A stretch of 64,000 bases of DNA, taken from Planctomycetota bacterium (GTDB lineage Bacteria > Planctomycetota > UBA8742 > UBA2392). Of the stretch, positions 36,256 to 44,183 are shown piece by piece. Where the stretch lies: assembly GCA_020638675.1 (NCBI GenBank), contig JACKID010000002.1, forward strand, positions 434,001 through 498,000. The letters are read 5' to 3'. Each line of letters begins with the position of its first letter. The first letter of the stretch is position 1. The notes below the pieces were generated by a model. The model was given only the letters and a program-made list of their open reading frames with translations. It had not been told where the DNA came from and did not search any database. The translations under genes and the position numbers were made by a program.

Positions 36256-36759
36256 AGACTCCTATCGAACTACTGGTATCGGCTCGCGGTGAATAAAGGG
36301 GCCGCCAAACGGCGTCCCCGGCACATCGGAGCCAGCTTTTGAGCATAAACTATAGCAGGGGTGATTTTGTGAACAACCGGCGGCCCCCGCAGTTAGGGGT
36401 TAAAAGCAACCAGCCGGCCATGTGGGCCGGCTGGTAAGGGATTTAGATGCGCAGGCGAACAGAGATAACTTCCGTCCCCCTTAAAAACGAAAGTCCCGAT
36501 CCTGCCCGCCTGCGCGCACCAACCCGAAACCGGGTTCCCCCCCTTAAAGGAAACCAGCATACTCGGGCCGGCAAAGCTCTCGTTGTCAATGCACGAACTA
36601 TACCCTGCCTCTTGTCATGGCGGGGTCATTTTCCTGGTTTCCGTCAATATCGCACGCAAAAGCTGCAAAGCGGTCGTGCAGGAATTGCGAATTGGCAAAT
36701 CGGCGCGGATCCGCTTCAGTCCGCGCCATCGCGCCGCCGATAGAGCCCGGGAGGTCCCC
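36256..36759. other. Intergenic region with infC leader
   Basis: 504 bp between divergent infC and the STAS gene. The left two thirds contain several strong hairpins oriented for the minus strand (36409-36435, 36449-36515, 36521-36536), best explained as a structured infC leader. The right part should hold the STAS promoter. No tRNA or protein gene was seen. Confidence 0.5.
36398..36536 (-). promoter_or_regulatory. Putative attenuator in the infC leader
   Basis: In minus-strand order: hairpin AACCCG-AAAC-CGGGTT (36521-36536), a long-range 9-bp stem pairing 36507-36515 with 36449-36457, then a perfect 11-bp stem (36409-36419 with 36425-36435, loop 5) followed by TTGCTTTTAACC, which has terminator form. 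It lies about 150 nt before the infC start. Leader control of infC-rpmI-rplT by L20 is known in Bacillus and E. coli; a similar role here is inferred. Confidence 0.5.
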
Positions 36760-37344
36760 GTGCTCAAGCGCATCACCGAAAAAATCAAGAAGGCCTGGGC
36801 GGAAGCCGCGCCACCCACCTCGGCCGCGCCGCGCGCCAACCCGTTCGCACGCATCGTCGGCCGGCTCAACCTGCGTAACGCGGCGCAGCTGCGGGAAAAC
36901 CTCTGGAGCCTGCTGTGGCAGCGCCGCCTGGACGGCGCCCAGCGCAACAAAGTGGTGGCGCTGGATTGCTCGCAGGTGCGCTTCATGGACATCGGCGCGC
37001 TGGCGGTGCTGATCGAATTCGCCCAGACCTGCCGCGACACGGGCGTACACCTGCGGCTCGTCGAGCCGAGCGACCAGATGCACGCGTCGTTTTCCATGTA
37101 CGGGCTGAGCGAAGTGCTGGTCACGCTGGCCGAGTTCAACGAACTGGATGGGCTGCTGGTCGTGATGGAAGACGATTTCCCGGACAGCATCCGCCTGGAG
37201 GCTGTCGCCGAGCGCGACGCTGCCATCCCCAGCAGCCAGGCGGTGGACATCTCCAGCAGCCGCCGCGTGCCGACGATCGTCGAGGAAGAGGACTTCCCCG
37301 AGTCGATCCGCATCATCGCGGCGCCGTCGTTCTTCCCGGGCTGA
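36760..37344 (+). CDS. STAS-domain protein
   Basis: 194 residues from a GTG start at 36760, preceded by a strong SD (GGGAGG, 36749-36754). The STAS domain covers about 30-125: 'VVALDCSQVRFMDIGALAVL' matches the anti-sigma-antagonist pattern. The phosphorylatable Ser of SpoIIAA-type proteins (in DSSGL) is replaced, here 'DIGAL'. A C-terminal tail carries two similar acidic motifs, 'EDDFPDSIRLEA' and 'EEDFPESIRIIA'. It may act as a scaffold or partner binder rather than a classic phospho-switch. No partner kinase is adjacent. Confidence 0.8.
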   Translation: MLKRITEKIKKAWAEAAPPTSAAPRANPFARIVGRLNLRNAAQLRENLWSLLWQRRLDGAQRNKVVALDCSQVRFMDIGALAVLIEFAQTCRDTGVHLRLVEPSDQMHASFSMYGLSEVLVTLAEFNELDGLLVVMEDDFPDSIRLEAVAERDAAIPSSQAVDISSSRRVPTIVEEEDFPESIRIIAAPSFFPG

Positions 37345-37349
37345 GTATC

Positions 37350-37560
37350 CTCGCGCAGAGCCGCAGAGCGCCGCGTCTTTGGCGCCCGCAACTGCTCTAC
37401 GCGAAGTAGCGAAGATTGGCGAAGGTCGCGAAGGGGGCCAATCCGCACGCAAGTGTGCCTCTCGGTGCAGTTCTTCGCGCGCTTCGCTTCACTTCGCATC
37501 TTCGCGTAAAACTGCGCCACGGCAGCAAGAACCACGCGGCGCTCTGCGCCTCTGCGCGAG
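37350..37560. repeat. Long inverted repeat in convergent spacer
   Basis: Outer arms 37350-37374 and 37536-37560 are complementary over 25 nt with one mismatch (CTCGCGCAGAG...GAGCGCCGC). Inner arms 37398-37433 and 37473-37508, made of GCGAAG units, are about 75-80% complementary. The whole 211-bp spacer between the STAS gene and the phosphatase can fold into one long hairpin. Confidence 0.7.
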
Positions 37561-37561
37561 A

Positions 37562-38041
37562 CTAGCCCTTCAGCAGCTCAGCATGTTTCGCGACCCAAGC
37601 GCGTTGCTCAGGCGTGTCGGGAACTTCTACGCGGCGCGAATCGGTGATTGCTTTCCATGCGGGCTCGAGTTCATGGCCGAGCCGCAGCAGGATCGCGGCC
37701 GTGGCGAGCCCCGAGCGCCCGATGCCTGAACGGCAATGCACGCCGACCGCTTTGCCGGAGTCGGCCAGGTCGCGGATCACCTCGGCAAACAGCGTCGCCG
37801 ACTTGGGCACGCCGCGATCGGGAATCGAATAGCGCATGAAGTCGAGCCCGTGTTTCTCGGCCAGCACGACTTCATCGACCAGGCCCAGCTCAATCTCTTC
37901 GGGCGGCTCCAGCAGTGTCAGCAGAACCTGCAGCCCTTGCGCGGCGTAGCTGGCGATCTCGTCGTCCAGCCACTCGCCGCCGCGAGGTTTCGGCAGAATC
38001 GCCAGCCGCTGCGGGATCACCCAGTAGACGTCTGCTTTCAT
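37562..38041 (-). CDS. Dual-specificity/tyrosine phosphatase-like protein
   Basis: 159 residues. The P-loop 'VHCRSGIGRSGLA' gives nucleophile Cys103 and Arg109, and a candidate general acid is Asp75 in 'SIPDRGVPK'. Size and pattern fit the small DSP/PTP-like families that dephosphorylate proteins, inositol phosphates or RNA ends. The ATG at 38041 is the family-like start; the frame upstream lies in the heptamer repeat. It is downstream of the PhnP-like gene on the same strand. Its substrate is unknown; with Hanks-type kinases in the genome a phosphoprotein role is possible. Confidence 0.85.
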   Translation of the reverse strand: MKADVYWVIPQRLAILPKPRGGEWLDDEIASYAAQGLQVLLTLLEPPEEIELGLVDEVVLAEKHGLDFMRYSIPDRGVPKSATLFAEVIRDLADSGKAVGVHCRSGIGRSGLATAAILLRLGHELEPAWKAITDSRRVEVPDTPEQRAWVAKHAELLKG

Positions 38042-38129
38042 GAGTCGGTGTTTGGTGCTTCGTGTTTGGTGTTTGGAAACTACCTCCCGCAGGTCCAAAC
38101 ACCAAACACCGAACCCCAAACACCGGCTA
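38042..38129. repeat. Heptamer inverted repeat, site B
   Basis: Left arm 38042-38076 consists of five 7-nt units near TGTTTGG; right arm 38095-38129 of units near CCAAACA, ending in the stop codon of the PhnP-like gene. The arms are complementary over 35 nt with a few mismatches, including a perfect 16-bp core (38062-38077 with 38094-38109). Confidence 0.75.
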
Positions 38130-38978
38130 GAAGGCTATCGGCGGAGGCGAGTCTGACGCGGCGGGCTCGGTCACGCTGATTGTGCCGTCATCTTCAATAG
38201 CCACTTTCAGGCGGTCGTAGCCGAGGCGGGCCCAATCGGGCAATTCGCGGTTGATGGCCTCGTGGTCGAGGTCGTGGTTGATGTGCGTGAAGAATACGCG
38301 CTCGCAGCCGATCTTCTCGGCCGTCTCGAGCGCCTTCGGCAGGCTCATGTGTGTCGGGTGCGGAGCGCGGCGCAGCGCATCGAGGATCAGCAGGCGCACG
38401 CCCTTCAGCTTCTCGATGCTCGCGGGCGGGACTTCATTGGTGTCGGTGATGTAGGCGCATTCGCCGATGCGGAAGCCGGCCACGCGCATGCCGCCGTGAA
38501 TAACCTGCACGGGCAGCACCTCGACGCCGGCGACCTCGAAGGCGTCCTGGTCGAAGACGTGCGCGTTCAGCTTGACGATGCCCTTGTAGTCGTAGTCGGC
38601 GTCGAAGATGTAGGCGAAGGTCTGCTTCAGGCTTGATAGCGACTCCGGGTAAGCCCAGAGCTCCAGCGGCACGCGCCCGCCGCCCCAGTACAGGCTGCGC
38701 AGGTCGTCCAGCCCGTGGCAGTGGTCGGCGTGGGTGTGGGTGATGAGCACGCCGTGAATGCTGGTAAAGCCGGAACGCAGCGCCTGGATGCGGATGTCCG
38801 GCGTAACGTCCACCAGCAGGCGGCGCTCCTCATCATCTCCGTTCGCGACGCGAAACAGCACGCTGCTGCGCAGCCGCTTGTTGCGGGGATTGCTCGAGCG
38901 GCAGACGGCGCAGTCGCAGCCGACGGTCGGGATACCGGTGCTGGTGCCGCTGCCCAGAAATTCCATCTCGATCCGCAT
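38127..38978 (-). CDS. Metallo-beta-lactamase-fold phosphodiesterase, PhnP-like
   Basis: About 283 residues. The metal-binding motif 'THTHADHCHGLDDLR' (81-95 from this ATG) is followed by later His and Asp ligands ('YITDTNE', 'FFTHINHDLDHE'). A Cys cluster near the N-terminus ('GCDCAVC') resembles the structural zinc site of PhnP. Family members hydrolyse cyclic phosphate sugars such as phosphoribosyl 1,2-cyclic phosphate. No phn operon is nearby, so the role may be general. A GTG two codons upstream (38984) is an alternative start. Confidence 0.85.
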   Translation of the reverse strand: MRIEMEFLGSGTSTGIPTVGCDCAVCRSSNPRNKRLRSSVLFRVANGDDEERRLLVDVTPDIRIQALRSGFTSIHGVLITHTHADHCHGLDDLRSLYWGGGRVPLELWAYPESLSSLKQTFAYIFDADYDYKGIVKLNAHVFDQDAFEVAGVEVLPVQVIHGGMRVAGFRIGECAYITDTNEVPPASIEKLKGVRLLILDALRRAPHPTHMSLPKALETAEKIGCERVFFTHINHDLDHEAINRELPDWARLGYDRLKVAIEDDGTISVTEPAASDSPPPIAF

Positions 38979-39004
38979 GGCCACAGCATAACCCCATGAT
39001 GAGA

Positions 39005-39141
39005 AACCACGAAGGGCGGTGTCTCACGCAAAGCCGCGGAGCGCCGCCTGGTGATTGTGGGCTTGGCGCAGTTTTACGCGAAGATGCGGGCACCGAAGGC
39101 GCTGCGCTCTGTGCCTCTGCGTGAGATTGCTTTTCTTCGTG
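39005..39141. repeat. CACGAAG/CTCTGCG inverted repeat
   Basis: Left arm from 39005 (CCACGAAGGGCGGTGTCTCACGC...) and right arm to 39141 (...GCGTGAGATTGCTTTTCTTCGTGG) are imperfectly complementary over about 40 nt. They belong to the same class as the repeat at 37350-37560. The element lies upstream of the C45 peptidase gene. Confidence 0.6.
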
Positions 39142-39186
39142 GGCAAATGGTCGTTCGCGGCCCTAAAGCAGCTACACTGAAATCAG

Positions 39187-39225
39187 TTGCAGGGGATTCA
39201 TAATGACGTTATAGTTTATATAACG
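39187..39225 (+). promoter_or_regulatory. Sigma70-like promoter with overlapping dyad
   Basis: TTGCAG (39187-39192), 17-bp spacer and TATAGT (39210-39215) form a good promoter for the C45 peptidase gene. A perfect dyad CGTTATA-GTTTA-TATAACG (39207-39225) covers the -10 box and could be an operator. Confidence 0.6.
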
Positions 39226-39242
39226 CCGTTATGGAGAACGTC

Positions 39243-40445
39243 ATGGGCCGATGGAAGAAAAAACTGCCGTTCCGCGAACTCACCATCCCGGTGAAGATGG
39301 CCAAGGGCTGGCTGGCCAACCGTGGCAAGCGCATCACCCCCTTCCGCGAACTCGAAATCGAGCACGGCAGCCTGAAGCTGGTCCACGGCATCCCGCTCGT
39401 GCACGTGCGCGGCACGCCCCGAGAGATGGGCCGCGCGCTGGGCAACCTTGTCGGGCTACAGGCCGTCGAGACCTTCCACAGCTACATGCAGATCTTCGCG
39501 CCGGATTTCGAAGGCGACCTGGTCCACGCGCGCGAAATGGAAAAGCGCCTGCCCGACTGGTTCATTGAAGAGATGCGCGGCTTCAGCGAATCGAGCGAGC
39601 TGACCTACGACGAAATGCTCGTCGGGCAGACCTTTCTCGACATCCACAAGGTCGCGGCCTGCAGCACGATTGCCGCGCACGACAAGCTCACGCCCGACGG
39701 CGAAATCCTGATGGGGCGCAACCTCGACTTCCCCAGCCTCAACATCGCGCACGAGGCCAACATCGTCGTCGTGTACGAGCCCAACGACGCGCCGGGCTAC
39801 GCCAGCGTGACATGGCCCGGGCTGCTCGGCGCGCTGACCGGCGTGAATACACACGGGCTCGCGCTGTCGATGATGCTCGTCTACGGCCACCAGAAAAACG
39901 AGCACCTGGACGGCCAGCCCTTCCCGCTGGTGTTCCGCCGCCTGCTGCACGAGTGCGCCTCGGTGCGCCAGGCGGATTCGCTGCTGCAGACCAAGCCGCA
40001 CTGCACGGCGACCAACCTGATCCTCGCCGACGCCACCCGCACGGCCGCGCGCTTCCAGTTGCCGCCGCACGACGTGGTCGTCGAGTACACCAGCAAGGAC
40101 AACCCGGCGACCGCGTGCACGAACCACTACCACGAGCGCCGCATCAAGAAATTCGCGTTCACCTGGTTCAGCAGCGCGGCGCGCTACTCCCGTCTGCGAA
40201 AGCGCATCGCGACGGGGCAGCAGATCGACGTGCAGGACATCAAGGACATGCTGCAGGCCACGGGCATTCCCAGCATCAACCTGCAGCGCGTGATCATGCG
40301 ACCGGAAAAACTCGGCATCGAGGTCAGCTTCGACAACAACGGAACCGGCCCCGGCCGATGGGTCCAGCTGCCCCGCGAGCTGCTGTTCCCGGGCATCACC
40401 GCGCCCGCGGGTGTGGAGTCACAGGCCACCGTCGAAGTGGCATGA
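39243..40445 (+). CDS. C45-family peptidase / acyltransferase-like Ntn hydrolase
   Basis: 400 residues from ATG 39243, chosen because GGAG lies 6 nt upstream; an ATG at 39231 is in frame. The nucleophile Cys in 'HKVAACSTIAAHDK' and the downstream 'ILMGRNLDFPS' match the acyl-CoA:6-aminopenicillanate acyltransferase/C45 family, whose members self-cleave before the Cys and hydrolyse amides of acylated amino compounds. The N-terminal 140 residues would be the propeptide part. There is no signal peptide, so it acts in the cytoplasm. The substrate is unknown. A good promoter and dyad lie upstream. Confidence 0.85.
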   Translation: MGRWKKKLPFRELTIPVKMAKGWLANRGKRITPFRELEIEHGSLKLVHGIPLVHVRGTPREMGRALGNLVGLQAVETFHSYMQIFAPDFEGDLVHAREMEKRLPDWFIEEMRGFSESSELTYDEMLVGQTFLDIHKVAACSTIAAHDKLTPDGEILMGRNLDFPSLNIAHEANIVVVYEPNDAPGYASVTWPGLLGALTGVNTHGLALSMMLVYGHQKNEHLDGQPFPLVFRRLLHECASVRQADSLLQTKPHCTATNLILADATRTAARFQLPPHDVVVEYTSKDNPATACTNHYHERRIKKFAFTWFSSAARYSRLRKRIATGQQIDVQDIKDMLQATGIPSINLQRVIMRPEKLGIEVSFDNNGTGPGRWVQLPRELLFPGITAPAGVESQATVEVA

Positions 40446-40473
40446 CCGTGGCCGCGGTCTTATCCTCGGTGGC

Positions 40474-40938
40474 ATGACCACGCGGAACTTCACTACCACG
40501 ATCATCAGTGACGACGATTCGTCGATGTGCGCGATCGAGGTGCCGTTTGATCCGAAGGAGGTATTCGGCAAGGTTCGCGCGCCGGTCAAGGTGACCATCA
40601 ACAGCCACACGTTCCGCAGCACGATTGCGCGCATGGGTGGGCAGACGTTCATCCCGCTGCGCCGCAGCAACCGCGAGGCCGCGAAAGTCGCCGGCGGTGA
40701 GCGCGTGCGCGTGACACTTGAGCTCGACACCGCGCCGCGCGTCGTGAAACCGCCGGCCGATTTCGCGAAAGCCCTGAAGGCCAAAGGCCCGGCGTGGCAG
40801 CGCTGGGGCGAGTTGAGCTACAGCCACCAGCGCGAGCACGTCCAGGCAATCGAGTCGGCCAGGAAGCCCGAAACCCGCGCGCGCCGCATTGCAAAGTCCG
40901 TTGAGATGCTGGCCAAAGCGAAGCCGAAAAAGCGCTAG
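40474..40938 (+). CDS. DUF1905 / YdeI-OmdA family protein
   Basis: 154 residues. The N-terminal beta-barrel domain (about 1-90, DUF1905) includes 'IEVPFDPKEVFGKVRAPVK' and 'FIPLRRSNREAAKV'. The C-terminal helical part ('WGELSYSHQREHVQAIESA') is the OmdA/YdeI element. Members of this family are common but of unclear function, some linked to stress tolerance. It follows the C45 gene by 28 bp and may share its transcript. Its end overlaps the convergent regulator gene by 4 bp. Confidence 0.88.
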   Translation: MTTRNFTTTIISDDDSSMCAIEVPFDPKEVFGKVRAPVKVTINSHTFRSTIARMGGQTFIPLRRSNREAAKVAGGERVRVTLELDTAPRVVKPPADFAKALKAKGPAWQRWGELSYSHQREHVQAIESARKPETRARRIAKSVEMLAKAKPKKR

Positions 40939-43900
40939 CCGGTACCCGCGATGCGCCGGGCCAGTTCCAGCGCGTCACTGATCCCTTTGCTCAGCCACAG
41001 CTTGCCGGCCTCCTGGAACCCGATCACGCGGGCGGCCTGCTTGCGGGCGCCATCGAGGTCGCCGCGCCGCTCCAGCACCTCGGCCAGAGTGGCGGCGTAG
41101 TAGGCTTCATTGCCGTAGTCTTCCAGCCCGCCCTTTTCGAACTCCGCGACTGCGAGGCGAAGCAATTCCTCCGCCTTCTCGTCTTCGCCGTGAATGGCCC
41201 GAGCGCGGCCTTCGCCGCCGTTGACGCTGCGCAACTGGCCGGGAGTGGTCGCGAGCGTGCGGGCCTCGGCGTACGCCGCAAACCCGGCCTCCTTGTCACC
41301 GCAGAAGCACTCGAAGTGCCCCAGGTTGCAGAGGTCCGGCACCATCTTCTCGACCTGGATCTTCACGATCCGGTTGTATTTCACCGCCAGGCGCCAGTAC
41401 TTCAGCGCGTTGGGCGGGTCGTTCATCGCGTCGTGCCAGTGCGCCCACTGGCCGTAGTGGTCGGCGATCAGCCACGGCGCGTTGATCTCGAGCGAGGTTT
41501 TCAGCGCTTCCTCGAGGTAGGGGCGCGCATCTTCAGGCCGATGAAGCCGCTGGGTCACCAGCATGCCCATGTTGCCGAGAGAGGTTGCAATCCCGTGCTT
41601 GTGGCCGGTTTCGCGGTTGATTGCGACGGCTTTCTCGTAGCACTCCATGGCCTGCTCGTAGTCCCCGAGCATCTGGTACTGCGCCCCGGCGTTGGCAATC
41701 ATCCGCGCGTAGCCGGTCCGGTTTCCGAGCCGCTTGAATACGTCGCGCGCCTGCGCGTAGGTCTCGAGGGCTTCGTGTCTGCGGTCAAGGCGCCCCAGCA
41801 TCAACCCGAGATTCGAGAGGTGGTTCGCGCCGCCCGACACGTCGCCGATCTCCTGCGCCAGCTCGTTCGCCTTCTGGAAGTACTCCACGCCCTCGGCGTA
41901 GCGCCCGCGCGGGAAGCCCATGATGCCCATCGACGCCAGCGCCTGGCTGCGGATCAGCATCCCGCCGTCCTGCTCGGCCAGCTCCAGCGCCTTCGCAGCC
42001 TGCGCGTCCGCTTCGTCGAAGCGCGCCACCAGCCAGTAGGCGTGCGACAACTGCCTGTGCGCCGCCGAACGCAACTCGGCCGACTGCCCGGCGCACAACT
42101 CGATCGCCTGCTCGGCCGCGGCGATCATCGGCTCGTAGGTGCTGACTTCGTAGAACGAGCGCGACTGCGCCACCAGCAGACGGATCTTGCGCTCGACGTC
42201 TTCGGCTGCGGCAACGCCGGCTGCCAGCAGGCGCTCACGGATCGAGACCGGGCCGCGCGTCATCAGCAGCTCGGACATTCCGAGCGCGAGCCGCGAGACA
42301 GCCTCCTTGTCGCCCGCCTTCTCCGCGCGCTCGAAGGCCGCGTACAGGTTGGCGCGCTCGTCGTCGAGCCGCTCCAGCATCTCCAGCTCGGCTTCCGTGT
42401 GGTTGCTCTCGGCCCACAGCTCCGCGTACTCGACGTAGTGCTGTGTGTGGCGACGCCCGAGTTCCTCGAGATCGTCGAACTTGCGCAGCCGGTTTTCGCC
42501 GAAGTCGTGGATCGGCTTGTACATGGCGAAGCGCGTTTCGAATTCGCCCTCTAGCGTGCGGAGCAGGCTCTTCTCGCGCAGGCTCTGCAGCGCGTCGAGC
42601 ACGTCCGGCGCGTTGTCGAAGGCGCTCAGGTCCACTACCTGCTCGGCGGCCTCGAGCAGGAAGCCGTCCTGGAACACGCAGGTCTGCAGGAACGCGCTGC
42701 GCTCCCATTCGTTGAGCAGGTCAAAGCTCCACTCCAGCGCGTCGTACAGCGTGCGCTGGCGCATGCCGGTGTCGCGCCGGTTGGATTTCAGCAGCTCGAA
42801 CTTCTTCTCAAGACGCTTCACGATCTGTGCGGGCTTCATCAGCTTCACGCGCGAAGCCGCCAGCTCGACGGCAAGCGGGATGCCTTCGAGGTCGGCGCAA
42901 ATGCGCGCGACGTCGGGCGCGTTCTTGTCATCGAGGCGGAAGCGTTTGTCTGCTTCTTGTGCACGGGCGAGGAACAGCGCGACCGACTCGAACTTCAGCA
43001 GCTCGTCGACCGGCGCGTCCGGGTTGTCGGGCGCGGCCATCGGGCTGAGCTCGAATTCGCGCTCGCCTTCCAGCCCCAGCACGGCCCGCGTGGTGACCAT
43101 GAACGTCACCTGCGGCGCACGGCGGCGCCATTCCCCCACCAGCCTGTCGGAGTCCGAAGCAAGCTGCTCGAAGTTGTCGAGAATCAGCAGCAGCGGCTTG
43201 CGGTATTGCAGCACGTTGCCGACGGCGTCGCGCGCGTCGTCCTTGCCGGTGAGCCGCACGCCGAGCGCCGTGGCGACTTCGCCCGCGGCTTCGCCGGCCT
43301 CGCGGCAGGCGCTCAGGTCCGCGAACCAGACGCCGCCTTCATAGCGATCCAGCACCTCGCTGCCGACGCGCAGTGCCAGACGCGTCTTGCCGGTACCGCC
43401 GGGGCCGACAAGCGTGATGACGCCCGGCCGCTGCTCGGCCTCCAGGTCTGCGTGTTTCAGCAGCTTCGTCTGCGCTGACGATTCCGTCGCGCGCGGCGCC
43501 AGCAGCGCTGTCAGCTCCTCCACTTCGCGTTCGCGCCCGATGAACGTGCTGCTCTGCGCGGGCAGGTTGGTCTGCTGCGCCGTCGCGGTCTGCAAGGGCG
43601 CGAACGTGCGGTCGGCCATGCTGGACGGCAGCAACTGGTGCAGCCTCTCCGGGCGCTCGAGGCCTTTCAGCAGGTGCTCGCCGAGGTCCGTGATGACGGC
43701 TTCGCCCAGCCCGTCCATGGCGGCGTTGCGCGTGGATTCGGACAGCAGGATCTGTCCGCCGTGGCCCGCACTGGCGACGCGCGCCGCGCGATTGACGACC
43801 GGGCCGAAGTAGTCGGTGCGCCCATCGGGGTCTTTGCCGACGATCGGCTCACCGCTGTGCATGCCCATGCGCACCAGGATCTTGCCGACGCGGTCGTTCC

Positions 43901-44153
43901 AGGGCTCGGCGTCGAGCGCAAGCTGGGCGCGCAGCGCGAACTGCACGGCATCGCCGGCGCGCGCGAACGCGATCATGAACGCGTCGCCCTCGGTCTTGAC
44001 CTCGAAGCCCGCGTGCGCGACCAGGTGCTCGCGCATGATTTCGTTGTGGCGCTTGAGGCAGCTTTCAAAGTCGGCGCCGTGCCGCTCCCACAGACGCGTG
44101 GAGTTCTCGATGTCGGTAAACACGATGGTTACGGTGCCCGTCGGCGCGCTCAT
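40935..44153 (-). CDS. Class III adenylate/guanylate cyclase domain - NB-ARC-like ATPase - TPR regulator
   Basis: 1072 residues. The class III cyclase homology domain covers about 5-178 with metal-ligand Asp14 ('FTDIENST') and Asp57 ('KTEGDAFM'). The ATPase follows: P-loop 'GPGGTGKTR' at 250-258 and Walker B-like 'LLLILDNFEQ' about 65 residues later. The second half (about 610-1072) is a long run of TPRs, such as 'NLGLMLGRLDRRHEALETYA'. This architecture is widespread in actinobacteria, Chloroflexi and planctomycetes. Both metal Asp residues remain, so cyclic nucleotide synthesis is possible. No output domain besides TPR was seen. Confidence 0.9.
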   Translation of the reverse strand: MSAPTGTVTIVFTDIENSTRLWERHGADFESCLKRHNEIMREHLVAHAGFEVKTEGDAFMIAFARAGDAVQFALRAQLALDAEPWNDRVGKILVRMGMHSGEPIVGKDPDGRTDYFGPVVNRAARVASAGHGGQILLSESTRNAAMDGLGEAVITDLGEHLLKGLERPERLHQLLPSSMADRTFAPLQTATAQQTNLPAQSSTFIGREREVEELTALLAPRATESSAQTKLLKHADLEAEQRPGVITLVGPGGTGKTRLALRVGSEVLDRYEGGVWFADLSACREAGEAAGEVATALGVRLTGKDDARDAVGNVLQYRKPLLLILDNFEQLASDSDRLVGEWRRRAPQVTFMVTTRAVLGLEGEREFELSPMAAPDNPDAPVDELLKFESVALFLARAQEADKRFRLDDKNAPDVARICADLEGIPLAVELAASRVKLMKPAQIVKRLEKKFELLKSNRRDTGMRQRTLYDALEWSFDLLNEWERSAFLQTCVFQDGFLLEAAEQVVDLSAFDNAPDVLDALQSLREKSLLRTLEGEFETRFAMYKPIHDFGENRLRKFDDLEELGRRHTQHYVEYAELWAESNHTEAELEMLERLDDERANLYAAFERAEKAGDKEAVSRLALGMSELLMTRGPVSIRERLLAAGVAAAEDVERKIRLLVAQSRSFYEVSTYEPMIAAAEQAIELCAGQSAELRSAAHRQLSHAYWLVARFDEADAQAAKALELAEQDGGMLIRSQALASMGIMGFPRGRYAEGVEYFQKANELAQEIGDVSGGANHLSNLGLMLGRLDRRHEALETYAQARDVFKRLGNRTGYARMIANAGAQYQMLGDYEQAMECYEKAVAINRETGHKHGIATSLGNMGMLVTQRLHRPEDARPYLEEALKTSLEINAPWLIADHYGQWAHWHDAMNDPPNALKYWRLAVKYNRIVKIQVEKMVPDLCNLGHFECFCGDKEAGFAAYAEARTLATTPGQLRSVNGGEGRARAIHGEDEKAEELLRLAVAEFEKGGLEDYGNEAYYAATLAEVLERRGDLDGARKQAARVIGFQEAGKLWLSKGISDALELARRIAGTG

Positions 44154-44183
44154 GCGGCCACTATAGCCAACAACCGCACGTGG

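Noticed and set aside
36440..36640. Independent small RNA or tRNA on the minus strand
   Set aside because: No tRNA cloverleaf or known ncRNA core was found, and the position and terminator fit an infC leader better.
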